Below, piece after piece: positions 53,714 through 63,600 of a DNA stretch of 64,000 nucleotides. The first letter of the stretch is position 1, and each line of letters starts with the position of its first letter. Under the pieces are notes generated by a model that was not told the origin of the DNA, ran no database searches, and saw only the letters and a program-made list of their open reading frames with translations. The position numbers and the translations under genes are program-made. The stretch lies in NCBI GenBank assembly GCA_017450125.1, contig JAFSWZ010000040.1:1-64000 (forward strand), read 5' to 3'. Origin of the DNA: Synergistaceae bacterium. GTDB taxonomy: Bacteria; Synergistota; Synergistia; Synergistales; Aminobacteriaceae.

Positions 53714-54205
53714 TTATGCTTCTTCCTCCCTTGATGCCTTGATTGCTCTCTCCCTGACTTCCTCGCGTTCAGGGTCTGTGCTGATGTTCTCTAGAAGGGT
53801 TATTCTCTCGTCTACAATGTCTTCAAGCGTCGTGCTGCTGAGAATCTCATCAACCGACCCCTTCACCTTCCGCCACAGTGTGAACGTCGGGCACGTCGGA
53901 GCGTTCTCACAGCCCTTCTCCGTCTGGCATGACCCGAAGATGAACGGTTCGCCCAATGCCTGCAGAATATCAGCTATCGAGATTTCGTCAGCTTTACGCG
54001 CAAGCAAATAGCCTCCCTGAGCACCTCTGACGCTCTCGAGGAGTCCTCCTCTGCGGAGCTTGCCGAACAATTGCTCGAGGTAGTTTAGCGGGATGTTCTG
54101 GCGTGATGCTATGTCGCTGACCGGCACGGGCTCGGAGTTCCGCGAGTGTGTGCACAGATCAGACATTGCGCGCAGTCCGTAGCGTGCTGTTGTCGAAAGC
54201 CTCAA
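53714..54205 (-). CDS. iscR: Rrf2-family Fe-S regulator IscR
   Basis: Regulator of 163 residues. The start is TTG 54205 (MRLSTTARYGLRAM), the conserved Rrf2 beginning, with GAAGGGA upstream; longer in-frame starts run through the promoter. The winged helix covers about 1-75, with the GGYLLAR wing. Cys93, Cys99 and Cys105 (CQTEKGCENAPTC) are the [2Fe-2S] ligands. As in other bacteria it probably represses its own operon when clusters are plentiful, and its promoter lies back to back with that of the cysteine desulfidase, so it may control both. Confidence 0.9.
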   Translation of the reverse strand: MRLSTTARYGLRAMSDLCTHSRNSEPVPVSDIASRQNIPLNYLEQLFGKLRRGGLLESVRGAQGGYLLARKADEISIADILQALGEPFIFGSCQTEKGCENAPTCPTFTLWRKVKGSVDEILSSTTLEDIVDERITLLENISTDPEREEVRERAIKASREEEA

Positions 54206-54242
54206 CTGATAATCTTTCCCTTCTTGTCTTGGAACTTGCGCA

Positions 54243-54271
54243 AGGATAGTATATGCAACCTGCATTGTCAA
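54243..54271 (-). promoter_or_regulatory. Sigma-70 promoter of iscR-iscS-iscU
   Basis: On the minus strand TTGACA (54271-54266), 17 bases, TATCCT (54248-54243), 38 bases before the TTG start. It overlaps the promoter region of the divergent desulfidase gene. No clear IscR type 1 palindrome was recognised. Confidence 0.65.
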
Positions 54272-54283
54272 GATTGAGTGATA

Positions 54284-54289
54284 TATAAT
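54284..54289 (+). promoter_or_regulatory. Candidate -10 element of the cysteine desulfidase gene
   Basis: TATAAT within an AT-rich stretch 47 bases before the ATG. The divergent iscR -35 lies 13 bases upstream of it, so the two promoters overlap and could share a regulator. Confidence 0.4.
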
Positions 54290-54335
54290 TGCGGGCACTT
54301 ATCAGACAGTTTCGCACAAATTAAGGAGGGTAATC

Positions 54336-55634
54336 ATGATTTCGAGGGAGCTTTACGACAACTACACGGCGATTCTGCGCGAGGAGCTTGTCCCTGCAAT
54401 GGGATGCACTGAGCCTATCGCCATAGCCTACGCCAGCGCGAAGGCATGTTCCGTTCTCGGAGTGGAAGCCCGGCATCTTCACGTGTCGTGCTCGGGAAAC
54501 ATCATCAAGAACGTTAAGGGCGTAATTGTCCCGAACTCAGGCGGGCAGAAAGGCATTGAGGCGGCGGCGATTCTCGGAGCAGTCGGAGGGGACGCGGAGA
54601 AGGCGTTAGAGGTGATTGCGTGTGCTGACGACAAAGCACGGGCACTCACACGGAAACTTGTGCGCGAGAGATTCTGCGATGTGTCGCTGGCTGAGGACGT
54701 GCCGAATCTCTACATTGAGGTTACGGCAGAAGGAGACGGGCACACAGCAGCGGTTAGGATTGAGAACCATCACACTGACATTACGCGCATCGAGAAGGAC
54801 GGAGTTACGGTGTTCGAGGAAGCTCCGGCAGAGAAGGAAGTTCCTTCATCATCAGCGGACAGGAGCAAGATGAAGCTGTGCACGATTCTGGATTACGCCG
54901 ACAGCCTGAACATTGAGGACGTTGAAGAGCTGCTGACACGTCAGATTGAGTACAACTCCCGCATCTCTCAGGAAGGGCTGGACAACAAGTGGGGCGCGTG
55001 TATCGGCAAAACCATCATCGAGACGTGGGGGAATGACGTACGCTCGTGCGCGTGTGCCCGTGCCGCCGCAGGAAGTGATGCGAGAATGAGCGGCTGTCCT
55101 CTTCCCGTAATCATCAACTCAGGGAGCGGCAATCAGGGAATCACCGTAACAATGCCCGTCGTCGAGTACGCTGAACAGTGGCGGATTTCGCGGGATAAGT
55201 TATTGAGGTGTTTGGCCGTGAGCAACCTCGTGAGCATATACATCAAGCACTTCATAGGGTCGTTGTCGGCGTTCTGCGGGGCAGTCAGCGCGTCGGCAGG
55301 TGCAGGCGCAGGAATAACCTACATGGCGGGCGGGGACTATGCCAGTGTCGGGCGAACAATCACCAACACACTCGGCAACGTCGGAGGAATCGTCTGCGAC
55401 GGAGCGAAGCCCAGCTGTGCGGCCAAGATTGCGTCATCAGTACACGCGGCGATTCTCGCGCACTACATGAGCATGAACGATGACGAGTTCAGGGGCGGAG
55501 AAGGTTTCGTTGAAGACGACGTGGAGGAGACCATCAGGAACATGGGCTATATCGGCAAGGTAGGCATGAAGGACACTGACAGGGAAATCTTGAACGTCAT
55601 GATAGACCGTGTTGATGTTGATTCGTGCCTGTAA
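54336..55634 (+). CDS. cyuA: L-cysteine desulfidase (UPF0597/CyuA family)
   Basis: A 432-residue enzyme that breaks L-cysteine into pyruvate, ammonia and sulfide in the cytoplasm with a [4Fe-4S] cluster. The N-terminal signature is VPAMGCTEPIAIAYA with Cys24, and the later cysteine-rich parts CACARAAAG and CDGAKPSCAAKIA supply further cluster ligands. Glycine-rich segments SASAGAGAGITY and TLGNVGGIVCDGA are typical of the family. AGGAGGG precedes the ATG. It is followed by an amino-acid symporter, which suggests uptake and fermentation of cysteine (or serine). Confidence 0.9.
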   Translation: MISRELYDNYTAILREELVPAMGCTEPIAIAYASAKACSVLGVEARHLHVSCSGNIIKNVKGVIVPNSGGQKGIEAAAILGAVGGDAEKALEVIACADDKARALTRKLVRERFCDVSLAEDVPNLYIEVTAEGDGHTAAVRIENHHTDITRIEKDGVTVFEEAPAEKEVPSSSADRSKMKLCTILDYADSLNIEDVEELLTRQIEYNSRISQEGLDNKWGACIGKTIIETWGNDVRSCACARAAAGSDARMSGCPLPVIINSGSGNQGITVTMPVVEYAEQWRISRDKLLRCLAVSNLVSIYIKHFIGSLSAFCGAVSASAGAGAGITYMAGGDYASVGRTITNTLGNVGGIVCDGAKPSCAAKIASSVHAAILAHYMSMNDDEFRGGEGFVEDDVEETIRNMGYIGKVGMKDTDREILNVMIDRVDVDSCL

Positions 55635-55692
55635 ATCTTGATTCATGGTGTAAACTTTCAGGAATATATTTTTTCAGGAGGTAATCTATCTC

Positions 55693-56919
55693 ATGAGCAG
55701 TAACTCTTTCACGTCAAGCCTGCCCTTCAAGCTCATCGTGGCACTTGTGCTGGGCATACTTGCCGGTCTCGGCCTCAGTTCTATGGAGGGAAGTGCGTTG
55801 TGCACCGCTCTCCTGAACATCATCGTAACCATACGCTTCATCTCCGGGCAGTTCATCAACTTTTGCGTACCGTTAATCATCATCGGTTTCGTTGCTCCGT
55901 CAATCACCCGTCTTGGCAGCAACGCCTCAAGAATGCTTCTTCTTGCGTTGACGCTGGCCTATGTCTCGTCAATCGGTGCGGCATTCGCGGCGACTTTCGC
56001 TGGCTACTCGATCATTCCGTTCCTGAACATCGCAACGGAAGTCGAGGGCTTGAAGAGTCTTCCTGATGTCGTCTTCAAACTCAACATTCCGCAGATTATG
56101 CCGGTAATCTCCGCGCTGTTCCTGTCAATCACCGTAGGACTTGCGGCGGCGTGGAACAGAAGCAAGTACATCATCAACGTTCTCGAGGAGTTCCAGAAGA
56201 TAGTCTTGAGCATCGTAACGAGATTCCTGATTCCTGTCCTGCCGTGGCTTATCGGAACGACTTTCTGCGGGCTTGCGTACGAGGGCTCAATCACAAAGCA
56301 GTTCCCCGTGTTCCTCGCGATAATCCTTATCGTTATGGCCGGGCATTATATCTGGATGGCTCTGCTGTACTTCATCGCGGGCGTGTATTCCGGCAAAAAC
56401 CCCTTCAACATCATCAAGAATTATGGCCCTGCGTACATGACTGCTGTCGGGACAATGTCGAGCGCGGCAACTCTGTCAGTTGCCCTCGAGTGCGCAAGGA
56501 AGTCTGAGCCTACGCTTCGTGATGACATGGTGAACTTCGGCATTCCGTTATTCGCGAACATTCACCTTTGCGGCTCTGTAATGACTGAGACGTTCTTTGT
56601 GATGGCGATCTCGAAGATACTCTACGGGACTTATCCGACGATGGGCAACATGATACTGTTCTGCCTTCTGCTGGGAGTGTTCGCGATCGGTGCTCCGGGA
56701 GTTCCTGGCGGTACGGTAATGGCTTCGCTGGGACTGATTACGGGAGTTCTCGGCTTCAACGAGGCTGGAACAGCGTTGATGCTCACGATCTTTGCTCTTC
56801 AGGACTCCTTCGGGACGGCCTGCAACGTTACGGGAGACGGAGCGTTGACGCTTATTCTTACGGGTTACGCTGAGAAGCACAAGATTTCCGCTGAGGGTCT
56901 GGAGAACATTCTGGGCTGA
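55693..56919 (+). CDS. DAACS-family sodium:amino acid/dicarboxylate symporter
   Basis: Membrane protein of 408 residues of the DAACS (glutamate transporter fold) family, close in size to SstT. The motifs SSAATLSVALECA (the serine-rich hairpin HP1), then NLHLCGS-like ANIHLCGSVMTETFF and the HP2 stretch GAPGVPGGTVMASLGL, and NVTGDGALTLI near the end are visible. ATG 55693 follows AGGAGG. It lies 58 bases after the cysteine desulfidase, so it probably brings in cysteine, serine or threonine for it. Substrate not proved by sequence. Confidence 0.88.
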   Translation: MSSNSFTSSLPFKLIVALVLGILAGLGLSSMEGSALCTALLNIIVTIRFISGQFINFCVPLIIIGFVAPSITRLGSNASRMLLLALTLAYVSSIGAAFAATFAGYSIIPFLNIATEVEGLKSLPDVVFKLNIPQIMPVISALFLSITVGLAAAWNRSKYIINVLEEFQKIVLSIVTRFLIPVLPWLIGTTFCGLAYEGSITKQFPVFLAIILIVMAGHYIWMALLYFIAGVYSGKNPFNIIKNYGPAYMTAVGTMSSAATLSVALECARKSEPTLRDDMVNFGIPLFANIHLCGSVMTETFFVMAISKILYGTYPTMGNMILFCLLLGVFAIGAPGVPGGTVMASLGLITGVLGFNEAGTALMLTIFALQDSFGTACNVTGDGALTLILTGYAEKHKISAEGLENILG

Positions 56920-56930
56920 TTATGAAGAAA

Positions 56931-56952
56931 CCCGGAGCCTTATGACTCCGGG
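56931..56952. terminator. Terminator between convergent genes
   Basis: CCCGGAG (56931-56937) pairs with CTCCGGG (56946-56952). On the minus strand TTTCTTC follows; on the plus strand a weaker CTGTTATT follows. It ends the desulfidase/symporter unit and the large secreted-protein gene. Confidence 0.75.
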
Positions 56953-56965
56953 CTGTTATTGCTGA

Positions 56966-59900
56966 TTAACGTGGTTTCCTTCCGAACAAGAATATTCCCG
57001 CGCAAATCAATCCTGCAACGCCGAACACGCCAGCACTGCACCCGCCATGTGATGATGGAGCAGGCTCACCGTTACCCGCCGACGAAGCGGATACGTAGCT
57101 TTCTTGCTCACCGGCTGCCGCGCTGATTTCGAGCGTCCTGAACTCGCGTTCTCCTGCATGAGCCGAAGCATAGACTATGAAGTCTCCGTTGACTGCCTCA
57201 GCTGGGAGGGTGAAGATTCCGTCCTCCGAGATGTCCGCGCTCACGGCTTCGTCATTGACGAACACAGCGACATCTGAGACCTCAATATTACGGCCGTATT
57301 CGTCCTGCCACTGCCCTATCTCGAACGTGAGAGGTTCACCGGCCTCTACAGGCACATAACCTTCGAGCTTCTCGTCCCCGCTAAGGAGGTACAGCCTTGT
57401 GTAGACAGCGTCTGACGTGCTGCCGCTGTCAGGGGTATCAGCTGTGGGTGCTGAGCCCGTGTTAGAGGGGGTGTTAGTCTGCCCTGTGCTCTCAGAGGTG
57501 TCGCCCTCGTCATCTTCAGCCTCCTTATCGTCTCCGGTCGAGTCGTCAGCCTTCAGTATTACGATGGAGAGCTGGACTGTCTCTTCGCCGGCCTTGTTCT
57601 TGGCCTTCACGGTTATGTTGAATGGTCCCGCCTTCTTGGGAGTACCGTAGATGATGCCTTCCTTCTTGTCGAGCTTCAGGCCGCTCGGGAACTTGCCGAT
57701 CTTGCTCCACTTTATGGGGTCAGTGCCTGATGCTCTGAGGTATTCGGTGTACTCTACGCCAACCCTTCCGTCAGGCAAGGATGCCGTTATGATGGTTGGT
57801 GCTGTCTTCACGACCTTAACCTTGAACGACTTCGTTACGGAGCCCTTCTCGTTCTCAGCCTTGACCTTGAACTTGTACTTGCCGAGTTCCATAGGTATGC
57901 CGGAAATCCTGCCGGTATCCTCTTCGAGCGTCATCCAGTCCGGCAGATCTCCGACGGCGTACCACGCTATAGGTTCTGCGCCAGAGCATTCGAGGGTAGC
58001 TTCCCACATGCTGCCTACGTGGGCATCAGGTAGTTCTTTGGACGTATATTTGGGCTTGGTTGTGCTGCCTGTGCCGCCTGACTTGTAGTAGGGGTTTTTC
58101 GCGATATTCACGGTGTACGACTGCTCGACATACCCGTTATTGCTGCCCGTAACCCTTATCGTGAACGGGAACGCGCCTGCCTTCTTGGGAACACCCTCCA
58201 AGAATATGTAGTTCTGATATGCTTCAAGCCTTGTACCAGGAGGCAGCTCTCCAGCGACAACCGAAGCAGTGTACGGTGATGATCCGCCTCTGACGGTAAT
58301 GTAGGAAGAGTAATTGAGACGCATCATCTTCCACTGTACGAATCCGCCTCGCAGCGACATGCTGTAGTTCCGCCAAGCCGTGCTTGATGCCGGTGATATT
58401 TTCAGGGTGTAAGACCGCGTGTTGTACCCGCCGTCGCTGATTCTCTTCGCCTGCAGCGTGAACTCATAGGTGCCTGAAGCCTTTGGTATTCCGCTCAAGT
58501 AGACTTTGCCGACGTTGTAGCCGTTTGCTGATTTTTCCTCGATGCTCAAGCCTGGAGGAAGAGAGCCTTTCGAGACAAGGAATATGTAATTGTCGAGGTT
58601 CTTCGTGCTTGGCGATGAAGTATCCTTGATGCCCGTCCAGTCGTAATAGCTTGTCCCTGCCTGACCGCTGAGGAAGTTGTACAACAGCTTTATATTTGGG
58701 TCTTGGTATTCTGTGGCTACGTTCCCGACGTAGATGACGAACTCGCGTGTTGTCGTTGTGCTAGAGTCGCCGACTAGGTTGCTGAGTTCCACAGTGAACC
58801 TGAAGCACCCTGTCTGAGTGGGGATACCCGTAATCGTAGCTTCGCGCTTGCTGGATTTGCCGTTAAAGGTCAATCCTGGCGGAAGCTTGCCTTTGGTGAT
58901 CTTCCATCTCATGCTCCATTCGGTGCCCTTTGCCTTGATGGTTTGGTTGTAGCGGGAGTTCAGGTCGCCGCGTGCAAGTGTCTCCGCAGTCTCGAACACT
59001 GGAGGCTCATACACCACGATGTAGCTCTGCTTATGGGCTGATGAGCCGGATGAGTTTGCGGCCGTAACGCTGAAGTAGTACATCAAGGGCATGTACGAGT
59101 CCTTCCCCGCGTCGGTATGAGCGACAGTACCGCTGATTGTGCCCGTTGTACCTGAGCCGCTTATGGACAGTCCGGGAGGAAGGTTGGTGCGTAGGTGTGA
59201 TGCACTTGACGGAAGAGTCCCGGCTGATGTCGACCACGTTATTGGGGTTGAGCCTGTGGCTGTCAGGGTGTTGCTGAACCATGTCCCTGCTACGACTGTC
59301 TTGGGAAGGCTGCCGATGCTGGTGATTACCGGGATCGGAATAGGGCCAGGCTTAATTACGTTGTAGGTGTTTTCGGGCATCCACGCTATGCGCCAGCGTC
59401 CGTCAGATGTTGCGTACATGACCTGACACCAGCCGTTCTCTTTGGTGAGAAGGTAGCACTGATCTTCTGCATCAATACCGTACGACCAGCTCCGCCCGGA
59501 ATTGAGACGCCTATAGAGGCCATAAGCACTCCTCGCCGCCTTGAAGGACTCTGTCTCCGACCCCTTGACGAAGAGCTCGCGCAGTCTCACGTATGCAGTC
59601 CTGCGCCCGCTTGATGTAGGGTAGGATATTTGAGCGTATACGACGCTGTTGCTGTTCACGCCGACACCTAGCAGCCAGTCTTCATCGTTCTCACCTGTCC
59701 ACGCGCTTGAAGAAAGCCTGCTTGTCAGCTCCTTGTTGCTGTACAGGTTGTAGTAGCGTCCAGAGGAGAGCGTGTATATCTTGGCGTACTTGCTCGAGGT
59801 CAGACTGCGGAGTCCCTGACTGTATATTGCGGGGTTCTCGACATAATCGTCGTCAGGTCTTGGAGGGAATGGCACTGAACCGAAGCGGTATATCGAGAAA

Positions 59901-60469
59901 CCGCCTCTATATCCCGGATTCGTGTAACGCCGCGCCAGCTCAGAATACGTGTAGAAGCTGTTTGATATTTTCTTCACGCCGTATCCGCTTACGTGCGACT
60001 GGAAGAAGTAAACACCATTGCTCTCAAAACCGTTGATGAGCGCAGTGTGAACACTCGAGCCGCCAGAATAATATGACCAACGCATTTGCACAACATCACC
60101 AGCACTTGCCTTCTGAAACGCTTCACGAACCTGCGCTTCACTCGGGCCTGAGCTGTTGTGATGAGCGTTGAGATACTGTGCCAGCATAATGCTGTCCAAT
60201 CCGTTGAGGTACGCCTCATAGCAGAACCCTGAGAGTGCACCTCTGCCATCATCCTTCAGCACCCAGTCCACAAAGCAGTAGCAGTTTGTACCGTAGTAAT
60301 CGTTATCAACATCACCGCCACCGCGTCCAGGAACCTTCAGGACTTCCAAATCGCGCCACTTCTGGGAATTTACGTCGTACATCAGGCTTGTAGCCGAGCT
60401 CATACCCGTGAGCCCAAGCACCGCACACAGCACCACCGCAATAACCCACATAAATCTTCTGTGTGTCAT
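56966..60469 (-). CDS. Secreted CHAP-like / putative Ig (He_PIG) repeat protein with Synergist-CTERM tail
   Basis: An 1167-residue exported protein with a signal peptide ending near GMSSA. Residues about 60-200 look like a CHAP/NlpC-type amidase or peptidase: Cys in TNCYCFVDW, His in SSVHTALINGF. An SH3-like part follows. Then come about six He_PIG-type Ig repeats, recognisable by LPPGLS, LPPGLT or LPSGLK followed by GTI.GTP/SGIP turns. After an acidic Thr/Ser/Asp-rich linker and a short beta domain the protein ends with SHGGCSAGVFGVAGLICAG and FLFGRKPR: Gly-Cys, hydrophobic helix, basic end, the Synergist-CTERM arrangement for surface anchoring. Likely a surface adhesin or wall-acting enzyme. 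Confidence 0.8.
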   Translation of the reverse strand: MTHRRFMWVIAVVLCAVLGLTGMSSATSLMYDVNSQKWRDLEVLKVPGRGGGDVDNDYYGTNCYCFVDWVLKDDGRGALSGFCYEAYLNGLDSIMLAQYLNAHHNSSGPSEAQVREAFQKASAGDVVQMRWSYYSGGSSVHTALINGFESNGVYFFQSHVSGYGVKKISNSFYTYSELARRYTNPGYRGGFSIYRFGSVPFPPRPDDDYVENPAIYSQGLRSLTSSKYAKIYTLSSGRYYNLYSNKELTSRLSSSAWTGENDEDWLLGVGVNSNSVVYAQISYPTSSGRRTAYVRLRELFVKGSETESFKAARSAYGLYRRLNSGRSWSYGIDAEDQCYLLTKENGWCQVMYATSDGRWRIAWMPENTYNVIKPGPIPIPVITSIGSLPKTVVAGTWFSNTLTATGSTPITWSTSAGTLPSSASHLRTNLPPGLSISGSGTTGTISGTVAHTDAGKDSYMPLMYYFSVTAANSSGSSAHKQSYIVVYEPPVFETAETLARGDLNSRYNQTIKAKGTEWSMRWKITKGKLPPGLTFNGKSSKREATITGIPTQTGCFRFTVELSNLVGDSSTTTTREFVIYVGNVATEYQDPNIKLLYNFLSGQAGTSYYDWTGIKDTSSPSTKNLDNYIFLVSKGSLPPGLSIEEKSANGYNVGKVYLSGIPKASGTYEFTLQAKRISDGGYNTRSYTLKISPASSTAWRNYSMSLRGGFVQWKMMRLNYSSYITVRGGSSPYTASVVAGELPPGTRLEAYQNYIFLEGVPKKAGAFPFTIRVTGSNNGYVEQSYTVNIAKNPYYKSGGTGSTTKPKYTSKELPDAHVGSMWEATLECSGAEPIAWYAVGDLPDWMTLEEDTGRISGIPMELGKYKFKVKAENEKGSVTKSFKVKVVKTAPTIITASLPDGRVGVEYTEYLRASGTDPIKWSKIGKFPSGLKLDKKEGIIYGTPKKAGPFNITVKAKNKAGEETVQLSIVILKADDSTGDDKEAEDDEGDTSESTGQTNTPSNTGSAPTADTPDSGSTSDAVYTRLYLLSGDEKLEGYVPVEAGEPLTFEIGQWQDEYGRNIEVSDVAVFVNDEAVSADISEDGIFTLPAEAVNGDFIVYASAHAGEREFRTLEISAAAGEQESYVSASSAGNGEPAPSSHGGCSAGVFGVAGLICAGIFLFGRKPR

Positions 60470-60528
60470 GAAAATCTATCCTCCTTCTTCATGCACAAAA
60501 ATTCCGTATGCCTTCATGCGCCGCTGAC

Positions 60529-60549
60529 AACCTCCCCCTAAGGAGGCTT
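60529..60549 (-). terminator. Hairpin after the papain-like protease gene
   Basis: CCTCC (60531-60535) and GGAGG (60542-60546) form a short stem in the 133-bp gap between two large minus-strand genes. The T run on the minus strand is poor, so termination is uncertain. Nothing else is seen in the gap. Confidence 0.3.
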
Positions 60550-60602
60550 CTCCTCATGCCCGCACCTCCTGCACCGCCTTACACAGTGCGCAAACGAGAC
60601 CC

Positions 60603-63600
60603 TCATCTGCCTCGAGCCCTCCTCACCGCCGCCAAAGCGAGCACCAGCATTCCCGCGTACACTCCAGACCACGAATTGCAGCCGGAGTCATGATTCTCAA
60701 GTAGGGAGTACTCACCTTCGGGCTCGTCTTCAGGTTCGTCTTCGGGCTCATCTTCAGGTTCGTCTTCAGGCTCGTCTTTCTTGGCCTCATTCACTGTCAG
60801 GGTAAGACTCTTCTCCTCGTAGCCGACCTCGTTCATCGCAGTGAAGAAGATCTCGTGCTGCCCGGCAGCTTCCGGCTGGCCGCTCAGAACTCCTTCCTTG
60901 CTCAGCGATAAACCGGCGGGAAGAGAGCCGCTCCTCCATTCGCTTGACGGATTCCCAGATGATGACATCGTGAACGAGTACGACACACCTACCGTCCCGT
61001 CAGGCAAGTATGCTGTGGTGATTACAGGAGGCCTGTTGTACGTCGTCCACGACTCCGTGAACGTCATGATGCAGGCATTGTACGGTCCTCCGCTGACATC
61101 CTTTCCGTCCTGCCACACTGACGGCACGCCGTCGCCTTCCGCAAAGAAACTCTCCCCCTCGTTCACGGCAATCTCCAGGTACTTATCCAAGCTGGCTTCA
61201 ACCGCTGTAGGGTATCTGTAGCTGGATGTCTGGAACGTCGTCATCTTCAGTATGACCGAGTAGTAATCCCCTTCGTAGAGATTTACAGCCTCAGGGAGCG
61301 TAACTGTGTGGTAGCCGGCAAAAGCAATGCTGCCGCTCGACAACGGAAGCTCAGCGCGTCCGGGGTCTGTCGGGACTCTCTTGCCGAACTTGTTGATGTA
61401 GAGCTGGTACGTCATGTTGTTGTCCGTCGTGTGGAACGACACGCGGGTGATACGCTCATTGCGCGAGGCACGGAAAATCCGTGCTCCCCATCCTGAAGTG
61501 ATGTCCTTAGTATGGTTTGCGCTGCCGTTGGTCCGTAAATTTCGTGCTCCCTGTCCTGAAGTGATGTCCTCAGTGGGGCTCTGCTCCTTCACTATGAATG
61601 ACCTCAGCTGCACAATACCCCCATCCGTCCCAGCCTGAGCGTACGACATCCAGAAGCAGCCGTAGTCATCATCGCCCAGCTTGGCCAGCTCGCCGGTCTC
61701 CTTGTCGGTCCAGCGGCTTGAGCGTACCAGCCATGCACCATTGACACCCGGATTGTTCTTGAAGTTCGAAGCAGGGTAATCGTCGTCCCAGCCCACAAGA
61801 AGTGCCGCGTGCGACAACGCGGTGCTGTTTGTTGAGTAGAACGTGGAATAATTGCTGTCGTAACCTTGAAGCGCGTTGACGTAACGGAAATACACAGCTC
61901 CGTGATCCATAATCTGCTGCTTGATGTAGTTCACGGTCTCGGTATCATTGGCATAGTCCGTCTTTATGTCGTGGAGTTCGTTCACGTCAGAGAGTATCAC
62001 GCGTGATTTGTCGAAGCTGCCCGCCGCCTTGCCGTTCAGGAACGCGTTTACCTTGCTGTTGGAATCACTAGACATTGTGCCGGCTTCAGAATAAGGCATC
62101 GCTGACTCATCAACAGGGGCTATATCTATCTTGTTCAGGAACGAGACTGCAATATCGGGGTCGCCTCCCTCCATGAGGACATCCTTGCCGCGCCTCATGA
62201 AGTTGTCAAAGCTGGCCTCATACGCAAACCATGCGAGATGAAGTTCTGAGAGGTCAAGGCTGGCCGGGGAGGCTGGGGCTTTGTGTAGCATGTAGTCTGC
62301 TTCCATTGCTCCGAGAACTGCGAACGCCCAGCAAGTCTCATAAATTCCCTGATGTCTTACCGGCGATAGGTTTCCGCTTGTTCTGGCATCATACGATGCT
62401 GGCAGGGAAGGCATGTTGACATTAGGCGGGTTGCTGCTGAGGTGCGATGTGCCCACAGGGCTCGGCCTTGCTCCTGAAGGTACATTGCTGTCCTCATCGC
62501 TCCTCCACGCGTCAGGGTTTTGCTGCCAAGTCTGGAAGTCTGTTGCGGCCGGAGCTTCCTCGACTGCTTGGGGTTCGTCGTCCCACTCGCAGATGAATCC
62601 GTGAGCTTCAGCACCGTCTGAGTCGTCCCACTTGCCGTTGGCGGAAGAGTTTGCGGCATTCGAGTCCCACACGATATGAACGTTGTTTCCTGAGCCGTCG
62701 GGCTGTCCGTCCCCGAAGTTGCTGTACTGACGCTCCAGAACTTCGTCGGTAACCCACTCGAGCCAGCCGGAAGCGTTGGACTTCGCGCCGATCCAGTAGT
62801 ACGTGTAATTTGTCGTGGACTGCCTGAGGAGGGCTTCGACCTGTTCCTGTTCGAGAGAGCTTGTTATTGTCGCGAGGTGTCCGCCGAGTGCCTCACAGCG
62901 GGCTTTCGCGTTCTCCCACGTCGTGGGTTCGTTGAAGACCTGATAGCGGTGCTTGTTCCAGGAGATTTGCGGCGTGGGGTCTGAGGAGTCTGGGATTGGA
63001 ATGTCTCCGCTGCTTCTCCCTACTGCCGGGTAGCTTGAAGGACAGCTGTTGCCCTCTATGGTCGCATTGTAGGAAGACCCGGCGATACCGCCAACATCAC
63101 CTGAGACAGAAGTGATCTCAACACCTTCCTCGACGGTACAGTTCTTGATAGTGATGCCGCCTGCACGTCCAGTGATGCCGCCTGCATCTTGCGAAGCTGT
63201 TATGATGGTGCCAGCCTCTACAGTACAATTCTCTATACTGATTCTGTCCCCGCTCTCCTCAAAATCATATGAGTATCCTACGATACCGCCTGTACAATAC
63301 CAAAGAGAAGTGTTGGCAGATGTAATCTCAGCGTTCACTGTACAGTTCCTGACTGTTCCGCCATGCAGCCATCCAACTATCCCGCCTATGTCGGCAGCAC
63401 TAGGTGAACGATACGATATACTGCCGTTGAAGCTGCAGTTCTCGATTACTCCTGAATACATGTGAGCTGTGATCGCACCGCAAGCATCCGATGCCTCTAT
63501 ATCCCCGACGACATTGAGATTCATCACTGCAGGAACATCGCCACTAGTACGGTAAAACAAGCCACTCTCCGCTTCGTTCAGCTCAACCGTGTGCCCCTGC

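Noticed and set aside
53714-54298. Longer start for IscR at 54298
   Set aside because: It would add 31 residues that no Rrf2 protein has and would run through the promoter; TTG 54205 gives the conserved N-terminus.
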